A DNA stretch of 64,000 nucleotides from an uncultured Bacilli bacterium. GTDB lineage: Bacteria; Bacillota_I; Bacilli_A; RF39; UBA660. A model generated the notes under the pieces. It was not told where the DNA came from. It saw nothing but the letters and a program-made list of their open reading frames with translations, and made no database searches. The DNA is taken from contig CANQSQ010000002.1 in NCBI GenBank assembly GCA_947626565.1, forward strand, positions 1 through 64,000, given 5' to 3'. Positions 8,579 through 18,166 of the stretch are shown here, piece by piece; position 1 is the stretch's first letter, and each line of letters starts with the position of its first letter. Made by a program: the position numbers and the translations under genes.

Positions 8579-10576
8579 ATGGCAGATGATGAAAGAAAAT
8601 ATCCACATATCGAAAGACCATGGAAAAAGTGGTATGAGAATACTTATGATATGGAACTTGAAAATACTAATTTAACCGATTATATTAAGAAGAAAAATGT
8701 AGGACGAGAAGATTTAATTGCGGAAACATACTATAAAAATGAAATTAGTTATCGGGAATTATTTCAAAGAATTGATGATGCATCTAGAGCTTTAAGAGCC
8801 TTGGGTGTTGATAAAGGAAAAACAGTTTTTAATTTAGTACCAAATATTCCTGAGAGTGGTCAAATATGGCTTGGAGCTACACAATTAGGAGCGATAAGTG
8901 ATTTTGCTGACCCACGACCTGATAGTATGGATTTAAAGGCTAATGCTTTAAAAATATTGGAGCTTTTAAAGTATGAAAAAGCAGATTATATAGTAGCTTT
9001 AGATTTATGTTATACATCGATGTTAAAACCAATTGAAAATGAATTAAAAGAGTTAGGTATTAATAATATTGTTGTTGTTTCAGCTAGTGATTCAATGAAT
9101 ATTAGAGGAATTATAGATTATTTAAAAGATGTAATTGAATATAATAAGATAAAAAATCAAAAATTAGTTTCAGGAGCAGTGAAGAAATTAAAGTTTTATG
9201 AAGCACTTTATCAAAAAATTACAAAAATGTCAGCTGATAAAAAGGCCTTTGCGACGGCAGTTAAAGATTCACCAATTGAAATAATTAGGTATAAAGATTT
9301 AGTTGCGGAAACGAGAAATGTACCATTTACTGAGGTAAAAGATGAAAATTTAATTAATTATATAGGACATACTAGTGGTACTAGTGGAGCTAAACCTAAA
9401 CCTATTCCCCTTACGAATAAAAATCATATTTTTGCGACAGAACAGGCTTTTAAAATGGGAGTTAATGTTTGGCCAGGACAAACAGCGATTCATGAATTAC
9501 CTTTCTTTTCCCCTCTAGGAGCTGATAATAATTATATTTTGGATTTGGCATGTGGCGCTAATTTGTTGGATGTACCAGAATTTGAAATAAATGAATTTGG
9601 TTATTTAGTAAAGAAATATAAGCCTAATATTATTATTGGGACGCCTTCTTGGTTTAGTCAGTTGCCTAAATGTCAATATATAAAGGACATAGATTTGTCT
9701 AATTTAGAAAGAGTAATTTATGGAGGAGATTCCATGGATAAAAAAATTGAAGTGGAATTAGAGAACTGGTTAAAAGACCATAATGGTCCTACATATGTAG
9801 AAAAAGGACATGGTATGAGTGAGTATTGTGGCGGAGGAACATACGCTACTGGTAAATGGAATCGTTATGAATCAATAGGTATACCTTATCCAGATACTAT
9901 TTATGCTATTGTAGATCCTAATATTGAAGATCGTTTGGTACCAGTTAAAACAGTTGATAAGGATGGTTTTATAGCTGGAGAATTAGTAGTATCATCTGAT
10001 GCTGTTACAGAGGGAATATTAAATGGTGAAGTAATAGTTCCTCATTATGAAATGGATGGACGTAGTTATATAAGAACTAGAGATTTAGTAAAAATGGATA
10101 AAGATGGAATATTCTATTTTGATGCTAGAAAAGACCGCTCTTTTACAAGATATGATGGTTATAAGATAAAACCTTATGAAATAGAAAATGAAATTAAGAA
10201 GAGTGAGTTGGTAAAAGATTGTATCATTGTTAATTATTTTGATGAAAATAAAAATGGTTTTATGCCAATAGCTCATATAATTTTAGTTGATGATGTTAAG
10301 GTTTATAATAAAGATGATTATGAAAGAATAGTAAAAGAGATAGTATATAAAAATATAATAAAAAATCCTGATATGTCTTCAAGACAAATACCTTCAAAAT
10401 TCAAATTTAGAAGTGATTTTCCATTAACTAAGAATAGTAAAGTTAATTATCAAGCCTTAGTTGGTGAAGAATTAGATGAGACAGAAATTAATGTAGAGAT
10501 AGAAGAGACGAATTTAGCTGTTAAAGATATAAAAATATATTCTACAGAAAAAGGTAAAGAAAAAGTAAAAAAATAA
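8579..10576 (+). CDS. AMP-dependent acyl-CoA synthetase / acyl-adenylate ligase (ANL superfamily)
   Basis: Activates a carboxylic acid with ATP to an acyl-AMP, then usually transfers it to CoA. 665 aa. The family motifs occur in order: A3 P-loop G-H-T-S-G-T-S-G (about 263-270), A5 G-H-G-M-S-E-Y (about 420), A7 Y-I-R-T-R-D-L (about 500), the hinge D-R-S-F-T-R-Y-D-G-Y-K-I-K-P-Y-E (about 520) and the C-terminal catalytic-type Lys in T-K-N-S-K-V-N-Y (about 620). There is no signal or membrane segment. The acyl substrate cannot be read from the sequence. A strong ribosome site (AGGGGGG) precedes ATG 8579 and a terminator follows. Confidence 0.85.
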   Translation: MADDERKYPHIERPWKKWYENTYDMELENTNLTDYIKKKNVGREDLIAETYYKNEISYRELFQRIDDASRALRALGVDKGKTVFNLVPNIPESGQIWLGATQLGAISDFADPRPDSMDLKANALKILELLKYEKADYIVALDLCYTSMLKPIENELKELGINNIVVVSASDSMNIRGIIDYLKDVIEYNKIKNQKLVSGAVKKLKFYEALYQKITKMSADKKAFATAVKDSPIEIIRYKDLVAETRNVPFTEVKDENLINYIGHTSGTSGAKPKPIPLTNKNHIFATEQAFKMGVNVWPGQTAIHELPFFSPLGADNNYILDLACGANLLDVPEFEINEFGYLVKKYKPNIIIGTPSWFSQLPKCQYIKDIDLSNLERVIYGGDSMDKKIEVELENWLKDHNGPTYVEKGHGMSEYCGGGTYATGKWNRYESIGIPYPDTIYAIVDPNIEDRLVPVKTVDKDGFIAGELVVSSDAVTEGILNGEVIVPHYEMDGRSYIRTRDLVKMDKDGIFYFDARKDRSFTRYDGYKIKPYEIENEIKKSELVKDCIIVNYFDENKNGFMPIAHIILVDDVKVYNKDDYERIVKEIVYKNIIKNPDMSSRQIPSKFKFRSDFPLTKNSKVNYQALVGEELDETEINVEIEETNLAVKDIKIYSTEKGKEKVKK

Positions 10577-10586
10577 ATTTGTAAAT

Positions 10587-10612
10587 AAAAAGTATTGGAA
10601 GATACTTTTTAT
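10587..10612 (+). terminator. Intrinsic terminator after the acyl-adenylate ligase
   Basis: AAAAAGTAT (10587-10595) pairs with ATACTTTTT (10602-10610). A TATAAT box at 10635-10640 probably serves the next gene. Confidence 0.75.
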
Positions 10613-10672
10613 TTATTTTAGAAGAAAAATCATGTATAATAAAATTATATAGGATAGAAAGGTAATTATAAG

Positions 10673-13096
10673 ATGCAAGGGTTTATTTCGATTAATATTT
10701 TTTCATTATTAATAGTGATTTTTATTTCAATAATCTTTTTTTATAAGAAGAGACTTCATCAAGTAGAAGACAATATTTATTCTTTATTTTTAATTGCTGA
10801 TATATTGGTTAGTATATCAGGAATATTCTTAGGATTTGTAGTTGTTCCTAGGTTTAATGTTAGTAGATTTGTTATTTTGCTTCTTAATAAGATTTATTTG
10901 TTATTTATCGTTTTTTGGGATATGTTACTTGCATATTATACGATTTATATTAGTTATATAAAAAGAGTAAATAAAGATTACAATAATTATAGAAGAAATT
11001 CTTTGTTTATTTTAATGGTTGTTTCTTTATTATTACTAGTATTGCCAGTTCATATATTTATTGGAAATGATAAGGTAATAGCAAAAGGACCGGCAATTTA
11101 TTTTTCTTATTTTATGATGATTGCTTTAGGAGTAATTGATTTGATTTCAATTGGTTTTGACTATAAAAATATAAAGAGTAAAAAATATATTCCTTTATAT
11201 GCTTTATTGTTGCTAGGAACGTTTGCTGTTGTTGTACAAATTTTTTATCCGGAATTAAATTATCTAATTAATCCGTGTACAGTTTTTATAACATTAATAA
11301 TGTTTCATACCATTGAAAATCCTGATGTAAAGATGATTGAAAAGTTAGAATTAGCTAAGGATGTAGCGGATAAAGCTAATTCAGCTAAGACAGATTTTTT
11401 GTCAAATATGTCACATGAAATAAGAACACCTTTAAATGCTATTGTTGGTTTTAGTGAATGTATTGAAGAAGCAGAAGATTTAGATGAAGCTAAAGAAAAT
11501 GCTAAAGATATTATTAGTGCTAGTGAAACATTACTTGAAATTGTTAATGGTATACTTGATATTTCTAAGATAGAAGCTGGTAAATTAGAAATAGTAAATT
11601 CTTCATATAATGCCAATGAGTTATTTTTAGAATTGACTAAGTTAATTGCACCTAAAATGAAAGATAAAAATCTAGAGTTTACTTATAATATTGCGCCTGA
11701 TTTACCTAATACTTTGTATGGTGATCATGCTAATTTAAAGAAGATAATTACTAATTTATTAAGTAATGCTTGTAAATATACAAGTAAAGGATATGTTCAT
11801 TTTGAAGTTTCTTGTATTAATAGTAAAGGAATATGTAAGTTAATAATATCAGTAGAAGATTCTGGACGAGGAATTAAGAAAGAAAATATTGATAAATTAT
11901 TTACAAAGTTTGAAAGATTAGATGAAGACCGTAATACGACGATAGAGGGAACAGGATTAGGTTTAGCCATAACAAAACAATTAATAGAGTTAATGGGGGG
12001 TAGAATTATTGTTCATACCATCTATGGAGAAGGTTCTAAATTTACGGTAGTTTTGAATCAAAAAATTGAAACTTCTAATGTAAATACAGTATTTAAAGAA
12101 GACAATTTAGATATAAATTTGCATGGAGTAAAAATTTTATTAGTTGATGATAATGAAATGAATTTAAAAGTTACTAATAAACTATTACAAAGATTTGGAG
12201 CTAATGAAATTGTTTCTATTACTAATGGATTTGAATGTATAGAACGAATAGAAAAAGGTGAATATTACGATATCATATTATTAGATGATATGATGCCAAA
12301 GATGAGTGGAGTAGAGACTCTTCAAAAATTAAAAAATATTCCTAATTTTAATATACCAGTTGTAGCTTTAACAGCTAATGCTATTACGGGAATGAAAGAG
12401 AAATATATAAATGAAGGATTTACGGCGTATTTGTCAAAACCGCTTGTTAAAGAAGAATTAATTAAAGTATTTAGACAACTTTTGAAAAATGAAAAGAAAG
12501 AAGAAAGCAAAGAGGGAGAAGAAATACCTAAAGAGAAATTTAAAATAGAAACAGCAGTTGATGCTAAGATTGAAAGTGAAGGCGATACTAAAGAAGATAC
12601 TAAGAAAGAAGTTGAAGCAGAAACTGAGGTTTTAGAGGAAAATGAAACTGAAGAAAAAGTAGTTGATTCTGCGACTGAGGAGATTAAGCAAATTACAAAT
12701 GATATTGTTGAGCCACCAGAAATAAGTGATGAAGAATATCTAAGAAATAAAGGTGTTGATTTAGATAAAGCCTTAGAATTGTTAGGCGATATGGAAATGT
12801 ATAATGCTACTATGGACGACTTTTTGAAAGAAGTAGAAGGCAAGTGGATGGACATAGAAAAATATAAATTAGAAGGCGATATGGAAAACTATCAAATATT
12901 AGTTCATTCCTTAAAAAGTGATTGTAAATACTTAGGATTTATGAGGTTAGCTGACTTAGCATATCAACATGAACTTAGTAGTAAAGCTAATGATAAAGAT
13001 TTTGTAAATAAAAATTTTAATTTATTAGAAGAAGAATTTAATAATGTCCTTAATATTGTAAAGGATTATTTAGATAGAAAAAATAAAACATTATGA
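10673..13096 (+). CDS. Hybrid sensor histidine kinase with receiver and HPt domains
   Basis: 807 aa. Residues 1-225 form about seven membrane helices (a 7TM sensor-like region). HisKA follows with the phospho-acceptor His about 248 in M-S-H-E-I-R-T-P. The HATPase has N-L-L-S-N-A-C-K, D-S-G-R-G-I and G-T-G-L-G-L-A boxes. A receiver domain starts near residue 485, with phospho-acceptor Asp about 538 in L-L-D-D-M-M-P. A long Glu/Lys-rich linker (about 605-690) leads to a C-terminal HPt domain with acceptor His about 745 (V-H-S-L-K-S-D). This is a full internal phosphorelay except for the final response regulator, and none is encoded in the window. The signal it senses is unknown. Confidence 0.9.
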   Translation: MQGFISINIFSLLIVIFISIIFFYKKRLHQVEDNIYSLFLIADILVSISGIFLGFVVVPRFNVSRFVILLLNKIYLLFIVFWDMLLAYYTIYISYIKRVNKDYNNYRRNSLFILMVVSLLLLVLPVHIFIGNDKVIAKGPAIYFSYFMMIALGVIDLISIGFDYKNIKSKKYIPLYALLLLGTFAVVVQIFYPELNYLINPCTVFITLIMFHTIENPDVKMIEKLELAKDVADKANSAKTDFLSNMSHEIRTPLNAIVGFSECIEEAEDLDEAKENAKDIISASETLLEIVNGILDISKIEAGKLEIVNSSYNANELFLELTKLIAPKMKDKNLEFTYNIAPDLPNTLYGDHANLKKIITNLLSNACKYTSKGYVHFEVSCINSKGICKLIISVEDSGRGIKKENIDKLFTKFERLDEDRNTTIEGTGLGLAITKQLIELMGGRIIVHTIYGEGSKFTVVLNQKIETSNVNTVFKEDNLDINLHGVKILLVDDNEMNLKVTNKLLQRFGANEIVSITNGFECIERIEKGEYYDIILLDDMMPKMSGVETLQKLKNIPNFNIPVVALTANAITGMKEKYINEGFTAYLSKPLVKEELIKVFRQLLKNEKKEESKEGEEIPKEKFKIETAVDAKIESEGDTKEDTKKEVEAETEVLEENETEEKVVDSATEEIKQITNDIVEPPEISDEEYLRNKGVDLDKALELLGDMEMYNATMDDFLKEVEGKWMDIEKYKLEGDMENYQILVHSLKSDCKYLGFMRLADLAYQHELSSKANDKDFVNKNFNLLEEEFNNVLNIVKDYLDRKNKTL

Positions 13097-13163
13097 GGAG
13101 AAGACTTTTATTATAAAGGATTTTAGTATATAATATTTAGTAGCAATTTTTAGGAGGCATATT

Positions 13164-14318
13164 ATGGAGAGCGAAATAATTTTAGATGATAAGAATATTA
13201 TTGTGATGAAATTACTTCATTATTTTATAACGGAAAAGAATTATAATCCTATAATATTACAAGGGGTAGATAATGAAATTTGGTTAGAGAATTTGGATGA
13301 AGATTATAAAGTTGTTAGAATAGTATCTGGTTATATACATAATGATGAACAATTTGAATTTGATAAATTTAAGACTAAAAGAATAGTGAAAAAAATAAAA
13401 AAGAAAACGTTAACTTTTAATATAAATGTCTTTAGTATCTTTTTAAATATGGGTGATAATGTTAGTGAAGAAATTAATACTATACCGGGATTATTATGTG
13501 TAAATGCTAAAAATGAAAGTGAATTAAAGAAGAATCCTTTAGTAGAAAAGGCATTTCCTGACTTGAAAAAGAAAATGACTTATTCAGAGAAAGGAGTAGA
13601 GTTATTTATGAAAATTACTAAAGATATTAATAAGCATAATAAAGAAGATTCTAAACGAATGGAAAAGATATTTAGTAGTAAATTTCCATTTGTAACCTAT
13701 TTACTTATTGCGATAAATATAATATTCTTTGTGGTTCCCCTTTTAATGGGACAATTTGATTATGTAATTCAGTCTTATTGTGTACATGGTCCAAGTATTA
13801 GAGCGGGACAATATTATAGATTATTATCAGGAATATTTTTACATGCTAGTATAGCTCATTTAGCTTTTAACTGTTATGCATTATATGTTATTGGATGTCA
13901 GTTAGAAAGCTTATTAGGAAAAGTTAAGTTCATTATAATTTATTTATTTTCTGGTTTGATGGGAGCGTTATTCTCAATGACTTTTGGAGGAGGATATGCT
14001 TCTGTTGGAGCTAGTGGAGCCATTTTTGGTCTTATGGGTTCATTAGTTTATTTCGGATATCATTATAGAGTTTTCTTAGGGAATGTTGTAAAAAATCAGA
14101 TTGTTCCTCTTATAGTTATTAACTTAGTGTTAGGATTTATGATGTCAGGAGTTGATAACTTCGCTCATATTGGAGGTTTAATCGGAGGAACTCTAATTAC
14201 AGTAGCCTTGGGAATTAAAGATAAAAGTTCAACTTTTGAAATGGTTAATGGTTGGATAGTAACAGCTATTTTACTAGCTTTTATGTATTATATGGCTTTT
14301 GTCTATGCAGTAAGGTAA
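13164..14318 (+). CDS. Rhomboid-family intramembrane serine protease
   Basis: Cleaves membrane proteins inside the bilayer. 384 aa: an N-terminal cytoplasmic domain of about 170 residues, then six or seven membrane helices. The catalytic Ser is about residue 284 in the G-A-S-G-A motif, and its partner His is about 335 (F-A-H-I-G-G); the H-x-x-x-A-H-L-x-x-N motif (about 230) is also present. The overall form, with a soluble N-terminal domain before the rhomboid core, resembles Bacillus GluP/YqgP but without the TPR tail. AGGAGG lies before ATG 13164. The next gene starts 6 nt after its stop and is probably co-transcribed. Confidence 0.88.
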   Translation: MESEIILDDKNIIVMKLLHYFITEKNYNPIILQGVDNEIWLENLDEDYKVVRIVSGYIHNDEQFEFDKFKTKRIVKKIKKKTLTFNINVFSIFLNMGDNVSEEINTIPGLLCVNAKNESELKKNPLVEKAFPDLKKKMTYSEKGVELFMKITKDINKHNKEDSKRMEKIFSSKFPFVTYLLIAINIIFFVVPLLMGQFDYVIQSYCVHGPSIRAGQYYRLLSGIFLHASIAHLAFNCYALYVIGCQLESLLGKVKFIIIYLFSGLMGALFSMTFGGGYASVGASGAIFGLMGSLVYFGYHYRVFLGNVVKNQIVPLIVINLVLGFMMSGVDNFAHIGGLIGGTLITVALGIKDKSSTFEMVNGWIVTAILLAFMYYMAFVYAVR

Positions 14319-14324
14319 TTTATT

Positions 14325-15437
14325 ATGAGCACGTGGAATGATAATTTTTGTAAAAATATAGTTAAATCATTAGAAAAAAGATTAGTGATATATAAAGATA
14401 ATTATGATAAAGATAAGCTAAAACTTATTAATGAAAAAATGTTAAAATTGTTGGATGAGGAATTTTCTAGTGAAGAATTAAAAATAATTATTAGTGCATT
14501 AGAAGATAATGTAAAAGGTGATAAGACTAATTTTTATGCTAAATTAGTTTTATGTCAGTATTATGCTTTGTATAATGATAATATTCAAGTACTAAGAAAA
14601 TTTTTAGAGAGAGGCTTAAATTTTATTTCTGATGAACAAGATTATCTTTTTTGTTTGGATGAGGAATATAAAGAACTATTTAGCGAAGAAGAAAATGTGG
14701 ACATTTTTATAAAAAATAAAAAACTTTTTTATAATTGCTTGGAGTATGAATACTTTCAAGATGAACAATATTTAGATAAAGTTCAAGAAATGAAAGTTTT
14801 ATTAGAAATATTTAAAAGAAGGCCTGAAATAAGTAAGGTAAGTTATCAAAGTTATGAGGTAGAAGATTTACCGGATTTAAATGGCGTTGAAGATAGATAT
14901 TTACATTTTTTAAAACCCCAAGTTGTTGAAGTTTTAGGGGTTAGGGGAATTATTAATTTGTCGGAGAGACAAATACAAATGTTAAATGCTATTGAAGATG
15001 ATGAAGTTATTAGAAATCTTTGTGAATTACTAAAACAATATCCAACATATACTATTAGTTCAACGATTAATAGTAAACATTTTTTTGTAGAGGAATTATT
15101 TATATTATTTAATAATAAAGAAATAGTTGATTTGACTGAAGAGCAAGTAAAAAAATTTGAGATGGTAGGAAGATTTTTATACCAAAAATTAAAAGAAGTA
15201 TATGATATTGATCAAGAGGCTTTTATACCAGATGATGTGCGAGCAATTAATGATTTAGCCTTAGAAGAGTTGGTTGGTTTATCAGAAAAAGATGCTTTGA
15301 AAATTGAAGAAATATATAAAGATTTTTATGAAGATGGAAACTTTAAAAGAATAGGTAATTTAGTAAAAGAAATTAATTTATTAATGATAAAAATGCGAGC
15401 TAGAAAGATAGGAAAAGAAAAAGTAAAGAAACTTTAA
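14325..15437 (+). CDS. Hypothetical cytoplasmic protein (370 aa)
   Basis: I do not recognise this family. The product is highly charged, rich in Glu, Lys, Leu and Asn, and probably all alpha-helical, with no signal peptide, membrane segment or cysteine pattern. It begins 6 nt after the rhomboid gene, with only a weak AAGG ribosome site, so translational coupling is likely. Because GluP-type rhomboids carry helical TPR repeats at their C-terminus, a helical partner protein for the rhomboid is possible, but this is only a guess from position. Confidence 0.7.
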   Translation: MSTWNDNFCKNIVKSLEKRLVIYKDNYDKDKLKLINEKMLKLLDEEFSSEELKIIISALEDNVKGDKTNFYAKLVLCQYYALYNDNIQVLRKFLERGLNFISDEQDYLFCLDEEYKELFSEEENVDIFIKNKKLFYNCLEYEYFQDEQYLDKVQEMKVLLEIFKRRPEISKVSYQSYEVEDLPDLNGVEDRYLHFLKPQVVEVLGVRGIINLSERQIQMLNAIEDDEVIRNLCELLKQYPTYTISSTINSKHFFVEELFILFNNKEIVDLTEEQVKKFEMVGRFLYQKLKEVYDIDQEAFIPDDVRAINDLALEELVGLSEKDALKIEEIYKDFYEDGNFKRIGNLVKEINLLMIKMRARKIGKEKVKKL

Positions 15438-15440
15438 ATG

Positions 15441-15469
15441 TTGTAAATGATGTTATTAAATGTTAAAAT
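15441..15469 (+). promoter_or_regulatory. Promoter of the ireB-ruvX-mltG-trmR operon
   Basis: TTGTAA at 15441-15446, a 17-bp spacer, and TAAAAT at 15464-15469 with an extended -10 TG one base before. It lies 33 nt before the ireB start. Confidence 0.65.
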
Positions 15470-15501
15470 AAAATTAATAATATTATAGTGAGGTGATTAC
15501 G

Positions 15502-15753
15502 TTGCGAGACAAAACTAGTTTATTCAGTGTACAAGAATTAGATACTAAAGTGGTTAGAGATGCTCTAACGGAAGCTTTTGATGCTTTAGAAGAAAGAGGT
15601 TATAATCCAACTAATCAAATAGTTGGTTACTTAATTAGTGGTGATCCAGGTTATATATCTAGTTATAAGGATGCTAGAAATAAGATTCAAGAAGTGGATC
15701 GAGCTAAGATAGTAGAAATTTTATTAACAGAATTTCATAAAAATAATAAATGA
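15502..15753 (+). CDS. ireB: IreB-family regulatory phosphoprotein (UPF0297 / YrzL)
   Basis: Small cytosolic protein (83 aa), phosphorylated on Thr by the IreK/PrkC kinase in relatives, where it affects cell-wall stress resistance. The family core G-Y-N-P-T-N-Q-I-V-G-Y-L-x-S-G-D-P-x-Y-I is intact. I chose the TTG start at 15502 because it gives the family N-terminus (M-R-D-K-T) and lies 5 nt after AGGTGA; the GTG at 15493 is inside that ribosome site. The stop overlaps the ruvX start (ATGA). The order ireB-ruvX-yrzB-mltG-trmR matches Bacillus. Confidence 0.9.
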   Translation: MRDKTSLFSVQELDTKVVRDALTEAFDALEERGYNPTNQIVGYLISGDPGYISSYKDARNKIQEVDRAKIVEILLTEFHKNNK

Positions 15754-16172
15754 AATATTTAGGTCTTGATTTAGGTAGTAAAACGTTAGGTATGGCATTA
15801 AGTGATAGCAGTGGTATTATTGCCAGTAGTTATAAGATAATTAGACATAATGAGGAATATGAACGTTTACTAAATGAAGTTGTTGGTGAGGTAGAAAAAT
15901 TAGGTATTGAGGCCATTGTCCTTGGCTTTCCTAAGAATATGAATAATACCATAGGTCCTAAAGGTGAACTTAGTTTAGATTTTAAGGATAAGCTAGAAAA
16001 AAGATTGGAAATACCTATTTTTTTGCAAGATGAAAGACTTAGTACTGTTAGTGCAACTAATGTTTTGATTGATGGTGGAGTTTCACGTAAAAGAAGAAAA
16101 AAGGTTGTCGATAGTTTGGCAGCTACTATAATATTACAAACATACTTAGATAGAAAGGATAAAGAAAAATGA
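15750..16172 (+). CDS. ruvX: RuvX/YqgF-family Holliday-junction resolvase-like nuclease
   Basis: 140 aa, the usual size. It has an RNase H-like fold with the catalytic Asp in L-G-L-D-L-G-S-K-T (residues 4-12), the L-G-F-P-K-N-M motif and Q-D-E-R-L-S-T (about 94). The protein is linked to Holliday-junction processing and to 16S rRNA 5'-end maturation in other bacteria. Its start overlaps the ireB stop by four bases, and its end overlaps the next gene by four bases, so translation is coupled. Confidence 0.92.
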   Translation: MKYLGLDLGSKTLGMALSDSSGIIASSYKIIRHNEEYERLLNEVVGEVEKLGIEAIVLGFPKNMNNTIGPKGELSLDFKDKLEKRLEIPIFLQDERLSTVSATNVLIDGGVSRKRRKKVVDSLAATIILQTYLDRKDKEK

Positions 16173-16462
16173 AAAAAAATACTTTTTCAATGTTAGATGA
16201 AAATGGAAATGAAATAGTTTATGATGTATTATTTACATTTGAAAATGAGGAGACAAATAAAAACTATATAGTTTATACAGATAATAGTAAGGATGAACAA
16301 GGAAATATTCAAGTTTTTGCTTCAATATATGATCCAAATGATCCTAAGAGTAGATTAGAACCAATTCAATCAGATAAAGAATGGAAAGTTATTGAAACTA
16401 TACTAGAAACACTTCAAGAAGAAATTAGAAATAAAATGGGTAATGACACAAGTGAAAATTAA
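16169..16462 (+). CDS. DUF1292 family protein (YrzB-like)
   Basis: 97 aa, acidic and cytosolic. It has the family pattern: a short N-terminal segment ending in D-E-x-G-N-E, then a beta-rich F-E-x-E-x-x-N-K-x-Y-I-V-Y core and an I-x-x-x-x-E-W-K-V-I-E helix. It is the fixed neighbour of ireB and ruvX throughout Bacilli. Molecular function is not known in any organism that I can name. Confidence 0.88.
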   Translation: MKKNTFSMLDENGNEIVYDVLFTFENEETNKNYIVYTDNSKDEQGNIQVFASIYDPNDPKSRLEPIQSDKEWKVIETILETLQEEIRNKMGNDTSEN

Positions 16463-16478
16463 TTTTGTGGGAGATTAG

Positions 16479-17555
16479 ATGGTAGTAAAAAAAAGGAAAG
16501 CAAAACCTTTATTATTTGTTTTAATTCTAATACTTGTAGCTATTTTAATGATTGGAATAGCTATATTTTGGATATATTCTACAAGTTGTGTAGATAAAAA
16601 TGATGATGCTAGTATAGAAGTAGTTATTGAAAAGGGGTATGGTTCAGCAAAAATTGCCCAAATTTTAAAAGAAAAGAATTTGATTAGGAATACATCTATT
16701 TTTAGACTATATGTTAAATTGTATAGTAAAAATACTTTGAAAGCTACGACTTATGAATTTAATAGAACAATGGATGTAAAAGAAATTGTAGAATCTTTAG
16801 AAGCTGGTAATAGTTATGATCCTGATCAATTATTAATAACTTTTAAAGAAGGACAAAGAATAACTGATTATGCAGAAATAATTGCGGAAAAAGTTAATAA
16901 ACCAGTAGATGAAGTTATTGCAGTATTTAATGATAAAGAATTAATTAAAGAACTAATAGGTAAATATTGGTTTTTAGAAGAAAAGATAGTTAGTGAGGAT
17001 ATTTATTATCCTTTAGAGGGGTATTTGGCTCCGGATACTTATTTTTTTGCTAAAGATGTGACTGTTAAAGAAATAATTATGACCATGCTTGATGAGATGG
17101 AAGAAAAATTGAATAAATATAAAGATAAAATTAAAGATAATGTTCATGATTATGTGACAATGGCATCGATTGTAGAATTAGAAGGTACTAATCAAGAAAA
17201 TAGAAAGATGATAGTTGGAATTTTTAATAATAGAATTGCTAATAAAATGAATTTAGGTAGTGATGTAACAACTTATTATGCTTTACAAAAACCAATGACG
17301 GGTGATTTATCTACTGCAGAATTTAGTACGATAAATCCTTATAATACAAGGGCGGCTAATATGGGTGGTAAGTTACCAGTAGGACCAATTTGTAATTTTG
17401 GTAAGGAAAGCTTAGAAGCTAGTGTTAATCCAACTAGTAGTGATTATTTATTCTTTGTCGCAGATAAAAAGGGAAATATTTATTATACGAAAACGAATAG
17501 TGAGCATCAGCAAAAAGTTGCTGAGATAAAAGAAAAAGGTGACTGGATATGGTAG
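16479..17555 (+). CDS. mltG: Endolytic murein transglycosylase MltG
   Basis: Cuts nascent peptidoglycan glycan strands at the outer face of the membrane. 358 aa: a cytosolic basic start, one membrane helix (about 9-32), a LysM-like region and a C-terminal YceG/MltG catalytic domain. The catalytic Glu is in A-S-I-V-E-L-E-G (about 229-236), followed by N-R-K-M-I-V-G-I-F-N-N-R, and the domain ends in the conserved N-P-Y-N-T-R and P-V-G-P-I-x-N-x-G motifs. It overlaps trmR by 7 bp. Confidence 0.92.
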   Translation: MVVKKRKAKPLLFVLILILVAILMIGIAIFWIYSTSCVDKNDDASIEVVIEKGYGSAKIAQILKEKNLIRNTSIFRLYVKLYSKNTLKATTYEFNRTMDVKEIVESLEAGNSYDPDQLLITFKEGQRITDYAEIIAEKVNKPVDEVIAVFNDKELIKELIGKYWFLEEKIVSEDIYYPLEGYLAPDTYFFAKDVTVKEIIMTMLDEMEEKLNKYKDKIKDNVHDYVTMASIVELEGTNQENRKMIVGIFNNRIANKMNLGSDVTTYYALQKPMTGDLSTAEFSTINPYNTRAANMGGKLPVGPICNFGKESLEASVNPTSSDYLFFVADKKGNIYYTKTNSEHQQKVAEIKEKGDWIW

Positions 17556-18151
17556 ATAGTTTTGGGACTATCAAACAAATGAAGGAATATGCGGATAAGT
17601 ATAATGTGCCAATTATAACTGATGAAGGAATTGAGTATATAAAAGATTATATTGAGAAAAATGCAGTTAGAAAAATTTTAGAAATTGGTACAGCTATAGG
17701 ATATTCAGCTATCATGATGGCTCTTTGTGATAGTGACATTGAAGTGACAACTATAGAAAGAGATGAGAAAAGATACTTAGAAGCTATTAAAAATGTAAAG
17801 AAACTAAATTTGGAAAGAAGAATTAATTTAATATATAATGATGCTTTTCAAGTTAATTTAACAGATAAATATGATTTAATTTTTATAGATGCAGCCAAGG
17901 CACAAAATACTAAGTTTTTTGAAAAGTTTGCTGCTAATTTGAGTGATAAGGGTGTTATAATTACGGATAATTTGAGTTTTCATGGCTTAGTAGCAAAGTC
18001 TGATGATGAAATTGAGAGTAGAAACTTACGGGCATTGGTTAGAAAAATAAGAGATTATATTGCTTTTTTACAAAATAATAAGGACTATGAAACAGAATTT
18101 TTAGATATTGGAGATGGAATAGCTGTAAGTAGAAAAAAGAGTAGTGAGTAA
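17549..18151 (+). CDS. trmR: tRNA 5-hydroxyuridine methyltransferase TrmR (class I O-methyltransferase)
   Basis: Methylates 5-hydroxyuridine at tRNA position 34 using SAM. 200 aa. The SAM-binding motif is L-E-I-G-T-A-I-G-Y-S-A (about 45-55), the metal-binding F-I-D-A-A-K is about 112-117, and a second metal ligand lies in T-D-N. The assignment to TrmR (Bacillus YrrM) rather than a general catechol-type enzyme rests on its place in the operon with the U32 proteins that make ho5U. Start 17549 overlaps the mltG end. Confidence 0.85.
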   Translation: MVDSFGTIKQMKEYADKYNVPIITDEGIEYIKDYIEKNAVRKILEIGTAIGYSAIMMALCDSDIEVTTIERDEKRYLEAIKNVKKLNLERRINLIYNDAFQVNLTDKYDLIFIDAAKAQNTKFFEKFAANLSDKGVIITDNLSFHGLVAKSDDEIESRNLRALVRKIRDYIAFLQNNKDYETEFLDIGDGIAVSRKKSSE

Positions 18152-18166
18152 AGATAAGGTGATAGA

